DNA of 64,000 nt from Croceibacterium xixiisoli (GTDB lineage Bacteria; Pseudomonadota; Alphaproteobacteria; Sphingomonadales; Sphingomonadaceae): the NCBI RefSeq assembly GCF_009827305.1, contig NZ_WTYJ01000001.1:1550001-1614000 (forward strand), in the 5' to 3' direction. The position numbers and the translations under genes are program-made. Positions 39,825 to 51,162 of this stretch are shown one piece after another. The notes below the pieces were generated by a model that saw only the letters and a list, made by a program, of their open reading frames with translations, had not been told where the DNA came from and did no database searches. How positions within the stretch are numbered: the first letter of the stretch is position 1; each line of letters opens with the position of its first letter.

Positions 39825-40403
39825 ATGGTAAACAGGATTAATCGCTTCTCTATCGCCACCGCGATCGGCGCGGTGCTGCTGCCGCTGGCCACCCCCGCTA
39901 CAGCAGCCAGCCTGCCGCGCCCAGCAGCGGCCACGTCTTTTGAAACCTATGATGCGCAGGCGGGCAATGTGGTGGAACAGCGCCGCAGCGACCGTCGCTG
40001 GGATCGTGATCGTCGCTGGGATCGTGACCGCGGATGGGGCCGTGATCGCTACCGCGACCGTGACCGGGGCATCGACGCCGGCACGGCAATCGCCGGTGTG
40101 CTGGTGCTGGGCAGCGTGGCTGCGATCCTGGCGGAGAGCGCCAACAAGCGCAATCGCCAGCAGCAGCAGCAGCAGGATTACGACCCGTATCCCTATCCTG
40201 AGGATGCCCGCTACAACGACGGTCGCAACTACGATTACGACAACAATTACGCGCAGGCACCGGCCTATCCCGGCGGTCCGGTGGCCGGCGATTACGGTTA
40301 TGCCCCCAGCGATTACAACGCGCCGGTGGCTGACAACCAATATGATGAGGCAACTTACGCTCGTCTGCGGCAGCAGCAGAATGGCGGATACAACGGTTAC
40401 TGA
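39825..40403 (+). CDS. secreted RD-rich protein, paralogue of the preceding one
   Basis: Encodes 192 residues. The ATG at 39825 with AAGGTGGA upstream is preferred over a GTG at 39816. Signal peptide ends about PATAAS; then a run of RRWDRDR repeats, GIDAGTAIAGVLVLGSVAAIL (aligned with the same segment of the upstream protein), a poly-Gln run and a Tyr/Asp/Asn-rich tail. It lacks the C-terminal Cys-containing part of its neighbour. No known domain. Terminated by a strong hairpin. Confidence 0.72.
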   Translation: MVNRINRFSIATAIGAVLLPLATPATAASLPRPAAATSFETYDAQAGNVVEQRRSDRRWDRDRRWDRDRGWGRDRYRDRDRGIDAGTAIAGVLVLGSVAAILAESANKRNRQQQQQQDYDPYPYPEDARYNDGRNYDYDNNYAQAPAYPGGPVAGDYGYAPSDYNAPVADNQYDEATYARLRQQQNGGYNGY

Positions 40404-40431
40404 TCGGTCCGCCATTTCTCTTTAATGCCAC

Positions 40432-40466
40432 AAGGCCGCGTCGTGACCGCACGGCGCGGCCTTTTT
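40432..40466 (+). terminator. intrinsic terminator after the RD-rich gene
   Basis: A 14-base-pair stem (AAGGCCGCG continuing inward, one G-U) with an ACCG loop is followed by five Ts at 40462-40466. It lies 28 bases after the stop. Confidence 0.88.
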
Positions 40467-40555
40467 ATTGGCGATGCCGTAGCCTCATTTTCCTCGGCCA
40501 AGGAAGCGGCCAGGGCGGGGCCCGAGCAGCGCCGAACCGGACCTATAGGGTGATC

Positions 40556-41203
40556 CTATCGCTTTTCCCGGTGAGAATAGGCCGGCAGTTCGATATTCCA
40601 CACCATCGCCGCCCCGCGCAGCGCGAAACCTGCCAGCGCAGCCAGCATGCCGGCAATCGCTTCATTTACGCCGATCACCAATAGAAGGGCGTATGACCCC
40701 GCAGCCAGCGCGGCGGCGGTGACGTAAAGCTCCGGCCGCATCAGGATCGACGGGATCCCGGCGATCACGTCGCGGATCATCCCGCCCACGCAGCCGGTCA
40801 CAATGCCCAGGATCACCGCCGGCAGCGGCGCCACACCGAAGGTCAGCGCCTTGGCCGTGCCCAGCACGGCGAAGGCCGCCATACCGGCAGCGTCCGCCCA
40901 TTCGAGCAGGCGCCCACCCCACCAGCGGTGCGGCGTGAACCAGGCGATGGCAGCGCTAGCCAGAATGACTGCCGCTGCCCACGGCTCCTTCAGCCAGAAG
41001 GCCTGCACCCCGATCAGCGCATCCCGCACCGATCCGCCGCCGACCCCGGTGACCAGAGCGAAGAAGCACATGGTCACGAAGGTCTGCTTCAGCCGCGCCG
41101 CCACCAGCGCGCCGCTCAGCGCGAACACCGCCATCCCGCCAAGATCCAGCAGGGGATGCAGGGCGGGGGCGGCGGTCAGCGGAAGAGCGGAAAGCGGCGT
41201 CAT
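40556..41203 (-). CDS. TRIC cation channel family protein (UPF0126)
   Basis: Encodes 215 residues with about seven membrane segments. Two repeated halves each have the family motif: VTGVGGGSVRDALIG and VTGCVGGMIRDVIAG. This is the glycine-rich pore helix and Arg-Asp pair of trimeric intracellular cation channels. Ion and role in bacteria are not settled. It is transcribed toward the terminator at 40432 and follows the VOC gene by 12 bases. Confidence 0.9.
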   Translation of the reverse strand: MTPLSALPLTAAPALHPLLDLGGMAVFALSGALVAARLKQTFVTMCFFALVTGVGGGSVRDALIGVQAFWLKEPWAAAVILASAAIAWFTPHRWWGGRLLEWADAAGMAAFAVLGTAKALTFGVAPLPAVILGIVTGCVGGMIRDVIAGIPSILMRPELYVTAAALAAGSYALLLVIGVNEAIAGMLAALAGFALRGAAMVWNIELPAYSHREKR

Positions 41204-41215
41204 CGCAAGGTCGGG

Positions 41216-41638
41216 TCAGCCGCGCGCAAACAATTGGCCGAGATCGGCAAAGGCCTTCATCTCGATTGCATTGCCGCTCGGGTCGCGGAAGAACATCGTC
41301 GCCTGCTCCCCCGACTGCCCGGCGAAGCGGACATAGGGTTCCATGCCGAATTCCACCCCGGCCGCGAGCAGGCGATCGGCCAGTGCGTGAAAATCCGCCA
41401 GCGTCAGGACGATGCCGAAATGCGGCACCGGCACATTGTGCCCGTCCACCGGATTGGTGGCCGCGGTTTCTGCCGCTGTCGGCACCAGATGGGTGACGAT
41501 CTGATGGCCATAGAAATCGAAATCGATCCAGTGCGGGCTGCTCCGCCCTTCCGGGCAGCCCATGATCGTGCCCCAGAAATGGCGGGCCAGATCCAGATCA
41601 TGCACAGGGAAGGCGAGGTGGAAGGGGCGCAGGCTCAT
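41216..41638 (-). CDS. VOC (glyoxalase/bleomycin-resistance fold) family protein
   Basis: Encodes 140 residues with paired beta-alpha-beta units: [18 protein letters not shown] at the start and [15 protein letters not shown] at the end, which contains the metal-site Glu typical of dioxygenase-like VOC proteins. Substrate unknown. It overlaps the upstream peptidase gene by four bases (ATGA), so expression is coupled. Confidence 0.88.
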   Translation of the reverse strand: MSLRPFHLAFPVHDLDLARHFWGTIMGCPEGRSSPHWIDFDFYGHQIVTHLVPTAAETAATNPVDGHNVPVPHFGIVLTLADFHALADRLLAAGVEFGMEPYVRFAGQSGEQATMFFRDPSGNAIEMKAFADLGQLFARG

Positions 41639-43029
41639 TGCGCGCTGCCTGCTTCCGGGCGCACGCCGCCGATCACGGACATCACCAGCGCGGTCACGCC
41701 GGCGCGGATGGTGGGGCCGGGAATGGGGGCGAAATTGGGTGAATGGTTGACAGGCAGTTGCGTCTTGTTCGCCTCTGCCGCCGCGATCACCGCCGGGTCA
41801 TAGCCACCGATGCTGAAGAACAGCGACGGCACGCCCGCCGCGACATATTCGGAATAGTCCTCGCTGGCTGACACCGGCGGCGCATCGGGCGGCACGAAAT
41901 GAATCTGATCGCCATAGAGCGGGCGGAGCAGCGCCTCGGCCTGGTGGGCCATCCCGGCATCATTGATCAGCGCCGCCGTTCCGGCCAATCGGGTGATGGT
42001 CGGCGGCTCGGCCCGGGCCATGCTGGAAACGGCGCGGGCCGTTCGCTCCATCCCGTCCACCAATTGCGCGCGGACATCTGCGGAATAGGACCGCATATTG
42101 ACCTTCACCATCGCATTATCGGGGATGATGTTGGCCACGCTGCCCGCCTGGAACGCGCCGATCGTCAGCACGCCAAAGGCGGCAGCATCCTTCTCCCGGC
42201 TGATTACGGTCTGCACATCGTTGACGAAGCGGGCGCCCATCACGATCGGATCGATGGTGGCGCTGGGCATGGACCCATGACCACCACGCCCGTGGAAGGT
42301 GACATCGAAACTGTCCGAGGCGGCGCCGGCGGCGCCCGGGCGGATGTGAATCGTGCCGGCGGGCAGGTTGTTCACATGCGCGGCAAAGCCGTAATCGGGC
42401 CGGGGGAAGCGGGTCAGCAGCCCATCGGCAATCATGCCGCGCGCGCCGCCGAGCGATTCCTCGGCAGGCTGGCCGATGAACAGCAGCGTGCCTTTCCAAC
42501 TGTCTTTCATCTGGGCCAGCGCTTCGGCCGCGCCCACCCACCAGGCCATGTGGAGGTCATGGCCGCAACCATGGAACACCAGCGTTTCCTCGCCATTGCG
42601 GGTTTGGGTGGCCCGGCTGGCATAGGGCAGGCCGGTCTTTTCCTCCATCGGCAGGCCGTCCATTTCCGCGCGGATCAGGATCGTCGGCCCCTCACCATTG
42701 CGCAGCACGCCGACGACGCCGGTGCGCCCCACACCTTCGGTCACTTCGAACCCGGCCGCCCGAAGTTTGCCCGCCAGCAGCGCGGCGGTGCGGGTTTCCT
42801 GGAAACCGAGTTCAGGGTGGGCATGGATATCCTCATACAGCGCTTCCAGCGCGGGATAGGATTGATCCAGCAGGCTGTTAAGCCGGGTCTTGGCCGCCGC
42901 CAGATCGATCTGCGGCACCGAAGGCCGCGCCTCCGATTGCGTTGGGGCCTGTGCCAGAGCGGGCAGCGGGATTAGCGCAAAGGCGGTTGCAAGGCAGCAG
43001 GCGCGGCGGACGAAAAGGGTCGGTCTCAT
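41635..43029 (-). CDS. M20 family amidohydrolase/metallopeptidase, exported
   Basis: Encodes 464 residues with a signal peptide ending about PALAQA. The M20D (hippurate hydrolase/IAA-amidohydrolase) layout is clear: [11 protein letters not shown] near the start of the mature part, [19 protein letters not shown] for the metal-binding Cys-Gly-His-Asp set, AEES with catalytic Glu, and GRGGHGSMP in the lid domain. It should cleave N-acyl amino acids or similar amides in the periplasm. First of a small unit with the VOC and TRIC genes. Confidence 0.9.
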   Translation of the reverse strand: MRPTLFVRRACCLATAFALIPLPALAQAPTQSEARPSVPQIDLAAAKTRLNSLLDQSYPALEALYEDIHAHPELGFQETRTAALLAGKLRAAGFEVTEGVGRTGVVGVLRNGEGPTILIRAEMDGLPMEEKTGLPYASRATQTRNGEETLVFHGCGHDLHMAWWVGAAEALAQMKDSWKGTLLFIGQPAEESLGGARGMIADGLLTRFPRPDYGFAAHVNNLPAGTIHIRPGAAGAASDSFDVTFHGRGGHGSMPSATIDPIVMGARFVNDVQTVISREKDAAAFGVLTIGAFQAGSVANIIPDNAMVKVNMRSYSADVRAQLVDGMERTARAVSSMARAEPPTITRLAGTAALINDAGMAHQAEALLRPLYGDQIHFVPPDAPPVSASEDYSEYVAAGVPSLFFSIGGYDPAVIAAAEANKTQLPVNHSPNFAPIPGPTIRAGVTALVMSVIGGVRPEAGSAQ

Positions 43030-43110
43030 GACCGGCTTCTATCGCGAATAGGCGGGACGGGGGAAGAGCGGAGTGCCGGTTTCCAGCCCGATCTCTTCAG
43101 GGCCTGCAAA

Positions 43111-43146
43111 CGAAAATGCCGGGCGCCGTAAAGACCTGCCCGGCAT
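43111..43146 (-). terminator. intrinsic terminator of the TCA operon
   Basis: On the minus strand ATGCCGGGC and GCCCGGCAT pair over nine positions with a 13-base loop, and TTTTCGTTT follows. It lies 52 bases after the lpdA stop. Confidence 0.75.
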
Positions 43147-43198
43147 CACAATTTCGTCTGTCAGCCACCGGATTTGCGCCCGGCCGCCTGAAGTCAGA

Positions 43199-44596
43199 TC
43201 AGATGTGGATCGGCTTGCCCAGCACGCCCATCGCCGCTTCCTTCACGGCTTCCGAATGGGTCGGATGCGCGTGGCAGGTATAGGCGATGTCTTCGCTGGT
43301 GGCGCCGAATTCCATCGCCTGCGCAACCTGCGCGATCATGGTTCCGGCAACCGATGCGATGATCCAGGTGCCCAGAACGCGATCGGTTTCCGCGTCCGCA
43401 ATCACCTTCACGAAACCTTCGGGCTCGTGATTGGTCTTGGCACGGCTGTTGGCCATCATCGGGAACTTCCCCACCTTGATCGCGCCGCGTTCCTTGGCTG
43501 CTTCTTCGGTCAGGCCGACACCGGCGATTTCCGGCGTGGTGTAAACGACGCTGGGGATCACATCATGGTTCACGATGCCCGTCTGGCCGGCAATGTTTTC
43601 GGCAACGGCAATGCCCTCATCCTCTGCCTTGTGCGCCAGCATCGGGCCGGGGATCACATCGCCAATCGCCCAGATGCCATGCACCTTGGTGCGGAAATCA
43701 TGATCGGTTTCGATCTGGCCGCGCTGGTTCAGTTCAAGGCCGACGGCGTCGAGGCCCAGACCTTCGGTGTTCGGGCGGCGGCCGATGGAAACCAGCACGC
43801 AATCGGCGGTGATGGTTTCGGCGGCGCCACCGGCAGCGGGCTCAACCGTCACGCTGGCCTGCTTGCCATCCACGACAACGCCGGTGACCTTGGTCGCCAG
43901 CTTCAGCGTCATGCCCTGCTTCTTGAAGATCTTCGCGGCTTCCTTGCGCACATCGCCATCCATACCGGGCAGCAATTGATCCAGGAATTCGACCACGGTG
44001 ACCTGCGCGCCCAAGCGGCGCCAGACCGAACCGAGTTCCAGGCCGATCACGCCGCCGCCAATCACCACCATGTGTTCCGGAACGGAAGCGAGTTCCAGCG
44101 CACCGGTGGAATCCACCACCACGCCGGCCGCATTGTCGACATCCACGCCCGGCAGCGGGGTGACCGAAGAGCCAGTGGCGATGACAATGTCCTTCGCCGT
44201 CACCGTCTGCCCGGCCACGTCCACGCTGTTGGGGCCGGTGAAGCGGGCCAAGCCTTTCAGCCAAGTGATCTTGTTCTTCTTGAACAGATATTCGATGCCG
44301 CCGGTCAGGCCCTTCACCGATTCACGACGCTGACCATGCATGGTGTTCAGGTCGAGCTCCGGGGTCACCTTGATGCCCAGCTTGGCCATGGTGCCATTGG
44401 CGGCGATGTCGAAATATTCGGATGCGTGCAACATTGCCTTGGAAGGGATGCAGCCAACGTTGAGGCAGGTCCCGCCCAGTGTTTCACGGCTTTCGGCGCA
44501 TGCCACCTTCAGCCCCAGCTGGGCTGCGCGGATCGCTGCGACATAGCCGCCGGGACCTGCACCGATGACAAGAACGTCGTATTCGTATTCAGCCAT
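43199..44596 (-). CDS. lpdA: dihydrolipoyl dehydrogenase (E3)
   Basis: Encodes 465 residues. FAD-binding VIGAGPGGYVAAIRAAQLG opens the protein; the redox disulfide is in GGTCLNVGCIPSK (Cys44 and Cys49), the NAD domain has VIGGGVIGLELGSVW, and the C-terminal HAHPTHSEAVKEA carries the catalytic His-Glu. It reoxidises lipoyl groups of the 2-oxoglutarate dehydrogenase E2 encoded just upstream. Last gene of the operon. Confidence 0.97.
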   Translation of the reverse strand: MAEYEYDVLVIGAGPGGYVAAIRAAQLGLKVACAESRETLGGTCLNVGCIPSKAMLHASEYFDIAANGTMAKLGIKVTPELDLNTMHGQRRESVKGLTGGIEYLFKKNKITWLKGLARFTGPNSVDVAGQTVTAKDIVIATGSSVTPLPGVDVDNAAGVVVDSTGALELASVPEHMVVIGGGVIGLELGSVWRRLGAQVTVVEFLDQLLPGMDGDVRKEAAKIFKKQGMTLKLATKVTGVVVDGKQASVTVEPAAGGAAETITADCVLVSIGRRPNTEGLGLDAVGLELNQRGQIETDHDFRTKVHGIWAIGDVIPGPMLAHKAEDEGIAVAENIAGQTGIVNHDVIPSVVYTTPEIAGVGLTEEAAKERGAIKVGKFPMMANSRAKTNHEPEGFVKVIADAETDRVLGTWIIASVAGTMIAQVAQAMEFGATSEDIAYTCHAHPTHSEAVKEAAMGVLGKPIHI

Positions 44597-44665
44597 GAGA
44601 CACTCCGTAATGTGCGCCCGGCAGCATGGTCAGGGCGTTCGGAACCTGTATTTCAGATGCCGCAT

Positions 44666-44698
44666 CTGCCCATGCCGGTTCGTACCGGACATGGGCAG
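44666..44698 (-). promoter_or_regulatory. hairpin between sucB and lpdA
   Basis: CTGCCCATG plus CCGGT pairs with ACCGG plus CATGGGCAG, with one bulged A and a four-base loop. There is no U-run, so it is probably an mRNA processing or stability element. Confidence 0.5.
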
Positions 44699-44720
44699 GT
44701 GTGGCGGATAATCAACCGGA

Positions 44721-45932
44721 TCAGAGATCGATCAGCAGGCGCATCGGATCTTCGATCGCTTCCTTGATGATCTTCAGCGCGGTCACGGCTTCGCGGCCGT
44801 CGATGATGCGGTGGTCATAGCTGAGCGCCAGATACATCATCGGGCGGATCACGACCTGGCCGTTGCGGGCAACCGGGCGTTCCTCGATCCGGTGCAGGCC
44901 CAGCACAGCGCTCTGAGGCGGATTGATGATCGGGGTGCTCATCAGGCTGCCGAACACACCACCATTGGAAATGGTGAAGGTGCCGCCGGTCATGTCCTGC
45001 ATGGTCAGCGTGCCTTCCTTGGCCTTCTGGCCATAGCCGGCAATTGCCTGTTCCACCTGGGCGAAGCTCATCTGATTGACGTCGCGCACCACCGGCACGA
45101 CCAGCCCGTTGGGGGCGCTGACGGCCACCGACAGATCGACATAGTCGTGATAGATGATCTCATCGCCTTCGATCTTGGCGTTGACGGCGGGCACGTCCTT
45201 CAGCGCCAGGCAGGCCGCCTTGGCGAAGAAGCTCATGAAGCCCAGTTTGATTCCATGCTTCTTGGCGAACACGTCCTTGTAGGCTTCGCGCGCCTCGATC
45301 ACGGCGGTCATGTCGCAATCGTTGAAGGTGGTCAGCAGCGCGGCTTCCGTCTGCGCGCTCTTCAGGCGGCGGGCGATCGTCTGGCGCAGGCGGGTCATCT
45401 TGACCCGTTCTTCGCGCCGATCGCTGCCGGCTGCGGCCGGCGCTGGGGTGCTGGCTGCGGGTGCCGGGGCATCCTTCTTCGCCTTGGCGGCGGCGACGAC
45501 GTCTTCCTTGGTCAGGCGGCCGTCCTTGCCGGTGCCCTTCAGGGTCGACGGATCGATGCCATGTTCCAGCACCGCGCGACGGACGGAGGGGGACAGGGCC
45601 GCATCGCCGGCATCGTCTGCCGGTTCGGTGCTCGATGCCGGGGCCACTGCGTCCTTGACGCGCGGGGCAGGGGTGTCGTCGCCGGCGGGCGACACACTGT
45701 CTTCGATGGTCGCGATCAGTGCGCCCACTTCGACCGTTTCACCAACCGCAACCACTTGCTTGCCCATCACGCCGGCCACGGGGGAGGGAACCTCCACCGC
45801 CACCTTGTCGGTTTCGAGGCTGGCGATCGGTTCGTCCACGGCGACAGCGTCACCGGGCTTCTTCAGCCATTCGCCAATGGTCGCTTCGGTCACGGATTCG
45901 CCGAGCGTGGGGACTTTAACTTCAATTGCCAT
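44721..45932 (-). CDS. sucB: 2-oxoglutarate dehydrogenase E2, dihydrolipoyl succinyltransferase
   Basis: Encodes 403 residues. The lipoyl domain has Lys43 in [13 protein letters not shown]; the subunit-binding domain is [21 protein letters not shown] (about 110-145); the catalytic domain ends with [16 protein letters not shown] holding the His and Asp. An Ala/Pro-rich linker lies between the domains. It starts 12 bases after the sucA stop. Confidence 0.97.
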   Translation of the reverse strand: MAIEVKVPTLGESVTEATIGEWLKKPGDAVAVDEPIASLETDKVAVEVPSPVAGVMGKQVVAVGETVEVGALIATIEDSVSPAGDDTPAPRVKDAVAPASSTEPADDAGDAALSPSVRRAVLEHGIDPSTLKGTGKDGRLTKEDVVAAAKAKKDAPAPAASTPAPAAAGSDRREERVKMTRLRQTIARRLKSAQTEAALLTTFNDCDMTAVIEAREAYKDVFAKKHGIKLGFMSFFAKAACLALKDVPAVNAKIEGDEIIYHDYVDLSVAVSAPNGLVVPVVRDVNQMSFAQVEQAIAGYGQKAKEGTLTMQDMTGGTFTISNGGVFGSLMSTPIINPPQSAVLGLHRIEERPVARNGQVVIRPMMYLALSYDHRIIDGREAVTALKIIKEAIEDPMRLLIDL

Positions 45933-45944
45933 TGCTGGGCTCCC

Positions 45945-48785
45945 TCAGACTTGCGCCTGCTTCGTTCCAATGCGCCTTGACGGGCCCTTGCCCCCAAGGC
46001 CGAGCGCGCTGGCGACCAGCGCGTCCTGCTGTTCCTTGTGCCTGATCGCAAAGCCGGTTGCCGGCGAAGCGGAAACATCGCGCCCGGCATAGCAGGGGCG
46101 CATGCCCTGATGGCCTGCTGCGATCAGCGCGTCCTCGATCTGGTTTTCGACGAAGAACCAGGCGCCGTTGTTGCGCGGTTCTTCCTGGCACCAGACGACG
46201 TCTTCCAGATTGGTCATGCGGCGCAGGCGTTCTGCCAGCGGCTGGCCCGGGAAGGGATAGAGCTGTTCGATACGAACGACCGAAACATCTTCGATCCCGG
46301 CCTCATCCCGCTTGCTCATCAGGTCATAGGCGACCTTGCCCGAACACAGCACCAGACGGCGTACCTTCTCGTCGGCGATCACCTTGGTGTCCGACAGAAT
46401 CCGGCGGAAATGGCTCTCGCCCACGAATTCGGAAATGTCCGACTTCGCCAGCGGGTGCCGCAGCAGGCTCTTGGGCGTCATGATGACCATCGGCTTGCGG
46501 AACGGCCGCAGCATCTGCCGGCGCAGCACGTGGAAGTAATTCGCCGGGCTGGTGATGTTCAACACCTGAAGGTTGTCATTCGCGCACAGCTGGAGGAAGC
46601 GTTCCAGACGGGCGGAGGAATGCTCCGGACCCTGGCCTTCATAACCATGCGGCAGCAACAGCACCAGGCCGTTGGCACGCAGCCATTTGGCTTCGCCGGC
46701 CGCGATATATTGGTCGATGATGATCTGCGCGCCATTGGCGAAATCGCCGAACTGCGCTTCCCACAGCACCAGGGTTTTCGGATCGGCCATGGCAAAGCCA
46801 TATTCGAAACCGAGCACGCCATATTCGGACAGCGGGCTGTCATAGACCTCGAACTTCCCATGCGGCAGTTCGCACAGCGGAATAAACTTGCGTTCGGTGT
46901 TCTGGTCCACCCAGATTGCATGCCGCTGGCTGAAGGTGCCGCGACCCGAATCCTGGCCCGACAGGCGGACATTGAAGCCTTCTGCCAGCAGACTGCCGAA
47001 GGCGAGCGATTCCGCCGTCGCCCAGTCCACGCCCTGTTCCCCGCCGAACATCTGCCGGCGCTGGTCGATCACGCGGCCCAGCGTCTTGTGGATGGTCAGG
47101 TCTTCGGGAACATTGGTCAGCGTCCGGCCCAGGCTGTCGAACAGCTTCTGTTCGATGGCAGAGGGCACGTTGCGACGTGCGGTTTCCGGATCGGCCGGCT
47201 TGTGCAACCCACTCCACCGCCCGGCGAACCAGTCGGCTTCATTGGGCTTGTAGCTTTTGGCGGCTTCGAATTCTTCGCTCAGCTGATTGTCGAATTCGGC
47301 ACGCAACCCCGGTGCGGTGCCGGCATCGATCACACCTTCCTGCGTCAGGCGCGTGGCATAAAGCTCGCTGACGCGTGGATGCTGACGGATCTTGTCATAC
47401 ATCAGCGGCTGGGTGAAGCTGGGCTCGTCGCCTTCGTTGTGGCCGAAGCGGCGATAGCACCACATGTCGATCACGATGTCGCGCTTGAACTGCTGGCGGT
47501 ATTCAATCGCCAGCTTGCAGGCGAATGTCACCGCTTCGGGATTGTCGCCATTCACATGCAGGATCGGCGCCTGAATGCCCTTCGCCACATCCGATGGATA
47601 GGGCGATGAACGGGCGAATTTCGGGCTGGTGGTGAAACCGATCTGGTTGTTGATCACGAAATGGATGCAACCGCCGGTGTTGTAGCCGCGCACACCGGAA
47701 AGGCCGAAGCACTCCCACACGATGCCCTGGCCGGCGAAGGCCGCATCGCCATGGATCAGCACGGGCAGAACCTGCTCATGCTTGGTCAGATCGTCGCGGA
47801 TCGCCTGCTGCGCGCGGGTCTTGCCCAGCACCACGGGATCCACGGTTTCCAGATGGCTCGGGTTGGGGACCAGCGACATATGCACCTTGATGCCGTCGAA
47901 TTCGCGGTCGGTGCTGGTGCCCAGGTGATACTTCACGTCGCCCGATCCGCCCACATCTTCCGGATTGGCGCTGCCGCCGGAAAACTCGTGGAAGATCACG
48001 CGGTAAGGCTTTGACATCACATTCGCGAGCACATTCAGGCGGCCGCGATGGGCCATGCCGTAAATGATTTCGCGCACGCCGTACTGGCCACCATATTTGA
48101 TCACCGCTTCCAGCGCGGGGATCATGCTTTCGCCGCCGTCCAGGCCGAAACGCTTGGTGCCAACATATTTCTTGCCGAGGAATTTTTCGTATTCCTCGCC
48201 CCGGATCACAGCCTGCAGGATCGCCCGCTTGCCTTCGGGGGTGAAGGTGATGACCTTGTCCTGGCCTTCGATCCGGTCCTGCAGGAAACGGCGTTCCTCC
48301 ACGTCGGAAATATGCATGTATTCCAGCCCGACGGGGCCGCAGTAATTCTTGCGCAGAATTTCCACCAGCTTGCGCGGAGTCGCCCATTCCAGGCCCAGTG
48401 CGCCGCCGACGTAAACCTCGCGGTCGAGCGCATCGGCGGAAAAGCCGTGATATTCCGGGTCCAGATCTTCCGGCAGTTCCAGGTGCGACAAGCCCAGCGG
48501 ATCCAGATCGGCCGCCAGATGGCCACGCACGCGATAGGTACGGATCAGCAGCATGGCGCGGATGGAATCGCCCGCAGCCTGCTCGATAGTGTCTGCATTG
48601 ATAGACTTGCCGGCCTTGGCGGCGGCATCCTTGACCACGATCTTCAGCGTGGTGGGATCCATCGCCTGGGAAAGATCGCCATCGGCATCGGTCAGCGGCC
48701 AGCGATTGTTGTGCCAGCTGGGGCCCGGTTGCGGCCCTTCCTGAGCAGGAAGATCGGGAAGGGAATTCTGCACTTCGTTACCCAT
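45945..48785 (-). CDS. sucA: 2-oxoglutarate dehydrogenase E1
   Basis: Encodes 946 residues. The thiamine diphosphate region has HGDAAFAGQGIVWECFGLS and IHFVINNQIGFTTSP, and earlier GMAHRGRLNVLANV. The N-terminal SWHNNRWPL segment, just before the long domain, contacts E2. The C-terminal EEPRNNGAWFFVENQIE is typical. It decarboxylates 2-oxoglutarate in the TCA cycle. Confidence 0.97.
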   Translation of the reverse strand: MGNEVQNSLPDLPAQEGPQPGPSWHNNRWPLTDADGDLSQAMDPTTLKIVVKDAAAKAGKSINADTIEQAAGDSIRAMLLIRTYRVRGHLAADLDPLGLSHLELPEDLDPEYHGFSADALDREVYVGGALGLEWATPRKLVEILRKNYCGPVGLEYMHISDVEERRFLQDRIEGQDKVITFTPEGKRAILQAVIRGEEYEKFLGKKYVGTKRFGLDGGESMIPALEAVIKYGGQYGVREIIYGMAHRGRLNVLANVMSKPYRVIFHEFSGGSANPEDVGGSGDVKYHLGTSTDREFDGIKVHMSLVPNPSHLETVDPVVLGKTRAQQAIRDDLTKHEQVLPVLIHGDAAFAGQGIVWECFGLSGVRGYNTGGCIHFVINNQIGFTTSPKFARSSPYPSDVAKGIQAPILHVNGDNPEAVTFACKLAIEYRQQFKRDIVIDMWCYRRFGHNEGDEPSFTQPLMYDKIRQHPRVSELYATRLTQEGVIDAGTAPGLRAEFDNQLSEEFEAAKSYKPNEADWFAGRWSGLHKPADPETARRNVPSAIEQKLFDSLGRTLTNVPEDLTIHKTLGRVIDQRRQMFGGEQGVDWATAESLAFGSLLAEGFNVRLSGQDSGRGTFSQRHAIWVDQNTERKFIPLCELPHGKFEVYDSPLSEYGVLGFEYGFAMADPKTLVLWEAQFGDFANGAQIIIDQYIAAGEAKWLRANGLVLLLPHGYEGQGPEHSSARLERFLQLCANDNLQVLNITSPANYFHVLRRQMLRPFRKPMVIMTPKSLLRHPLAKSDISEFVGESHFRRILSDTKVIADEKVRRLVLCSGKVAYDLMSKRDEAGIEDVSVVRIEQLYPFPGQPLAERLRRMTNLEDVVWCQEEPRNNGAWFFVENQIEDALIAAGHQGMRPCYAGRDVSASPATGFAIRHKEQQDALVASALGLGGKGPSRRIGTKQAQV

Positions 48786-48807
48786 CGGGCAATCCTTTGT
48801 GTCGTCT

Positions 48808-48842
48808 CCGGCCCCGCCCGCTGACGCAGGGGGCAGGGCCGG
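48808..48842 (-). promoter_or_regulatory. hairpin between sucD and sucA
   Basis: CCGGCCC and GGGCCGG pair over seven positions, with an inner CCC/GGG extension after small internal mismatches. It fills most of the 66-base spacer. No U-run. Confidence 0.4.
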
Positions 48843-48851
48843 GACGTTTGA

Positions 48852-49742
48852 TTAGGCGAGTTCTTTCAGCAGCGCGGCAAGGGTGGTGCCAAGCTCGCTG
48901 GGTGAGGGGGAAACGCGAATGCCGGCCGATTCCATGGCGGCAATCTTGTCGTCTGCACCGCCCTGACCACCGCTGACGATCGCACCGGCATGGCCCATGC
49001 GACGACCCGGAGGCGCCGTGCGGCCGGCAATGAAGCCCACCATCGGCTTGCTGCGGCCCTTGGCGGCCTCCTGCTTGATGAATTCCGCCGCTTCTTCTTC
49101 GGCCGAACCACCGATTTCACCGATCATGATGATCGACTTGGTTTCATCGTCAGACAGGAACAGGTCCAGCACGTCGATGAAGTTGGTGCCATTGACCGGA
49201 TCGCCGCCGATGCCGACAGCCGTGGTCTGGCCCAGGCCGACGGCCGTGGTCTGGTGCACGGCTTCATAGGTCAGCGTGCCCGAACGGCTGACGACGCCCA
49301 CGCTGCCCTTCTGGAAGATGCTGCCCGGCATGATGCCGATCTTGCATTCGCCCGGGGTCAGAACGCCGGGGCAGTTCGGGCCGATCAGGCGCGATTTCGA
49401 ACCGGCCAGGGCGCGCTTCACGCGGACCATGTCCAGCACCGGAATGCCTTCGGTGATCGCCACGATCAGTTCGATTTCCGCTTCAATCGCTTCCAGGATC
49501 GAATCCGCGGCGAAGGGCGGCGGAACATAGATCACGCTGGCGGTGGCGCCGGTGGCGTTCTTGGCTTCGGCAACGGTGTCGAACACGGGCAGATCGATGT
49601 GGGTCTGGCCGCCCTTGCCGGGGGTGACGCCTGCAACCATCTGCGTCCCGTACGCCAGCGCCTGCTGCGTGTGGAAGGTACCGGTTTCACCGGTCATCCC
49701 CTGGGTGATGACCTTGGTGTTCTTGTTGACGAGAATGCTCAC
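48852..49742 (-). CDS. sucD: succinyl-CoA synthetase alpha subunit
   Basis: Encodes 296 residues from a GTG ([18 protein letters not shown]). The CoA-binding Rossmann part has GKGGQTH, and the phosphohistidine lies in GHAGAIVSG near residue 251. [11 protein letters not shown] and [14 protein letters not shown] are characteristic. The beta subunit gene sucC is not adjacent nor in this window, so it must lie elsewhere. Confidence 0.96.
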   Translation of the reverse strand: MSILVNKNTKVITQGMTGETGTFHTQQALAYGTQMVAGVTPGKGGQTHIDLPVFDTVAEAKNATGATASVIYVPPPFAADSILEAIEAEIELIVAITEGIPVLDMVRVKRALAGSKSRLIGPNCPGVLTPGECKIGIMPGSIFQKGSVGVVSRSGTLTYEAVHQTTAVGLGQTTAVGIGGDPVNGTNFIDVLDLFLSDDETKSIIMIGEIGGSAEEEAAEFIKQEAAKGRSKPMVGFIAGRTAPPGRRMGHAGAIVSGGQGGADDKIAAMESAGIRVSPSPSELGTTLAALLKELA

Positions 49743-49828
49743 AGTGTCTGTTCCATCTTGATGATGTGAATTTCTGGGGCGATCGGACGGCACCTTTGCG
49801 GGCAGCCGGCCTTCGCCGTGATCATGCG

Positions 49829-49870
49829 CCACTGCGGCCGCGCCGCCCGGTCAGGCAGCGCGGCCGCAGT
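49829..49870 (-). promoter_or_regulatory. NotI-containing long hairpin between mdh and sucD
   Basis: CACTGCGGCCGCGC pairs perfectly with GCGCGGCCGCAGTG over 14 positions, then one mismatch, three more pairs and a six-base loop. It begins ten bases after the mdh stop. Without a U-run it may terminate partly or protect the mdh message. Confidence 0.55.
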
Positions 49871-49879
49871 GGATATTCA

Positions 49880-51162
<1,283 letters not shown>

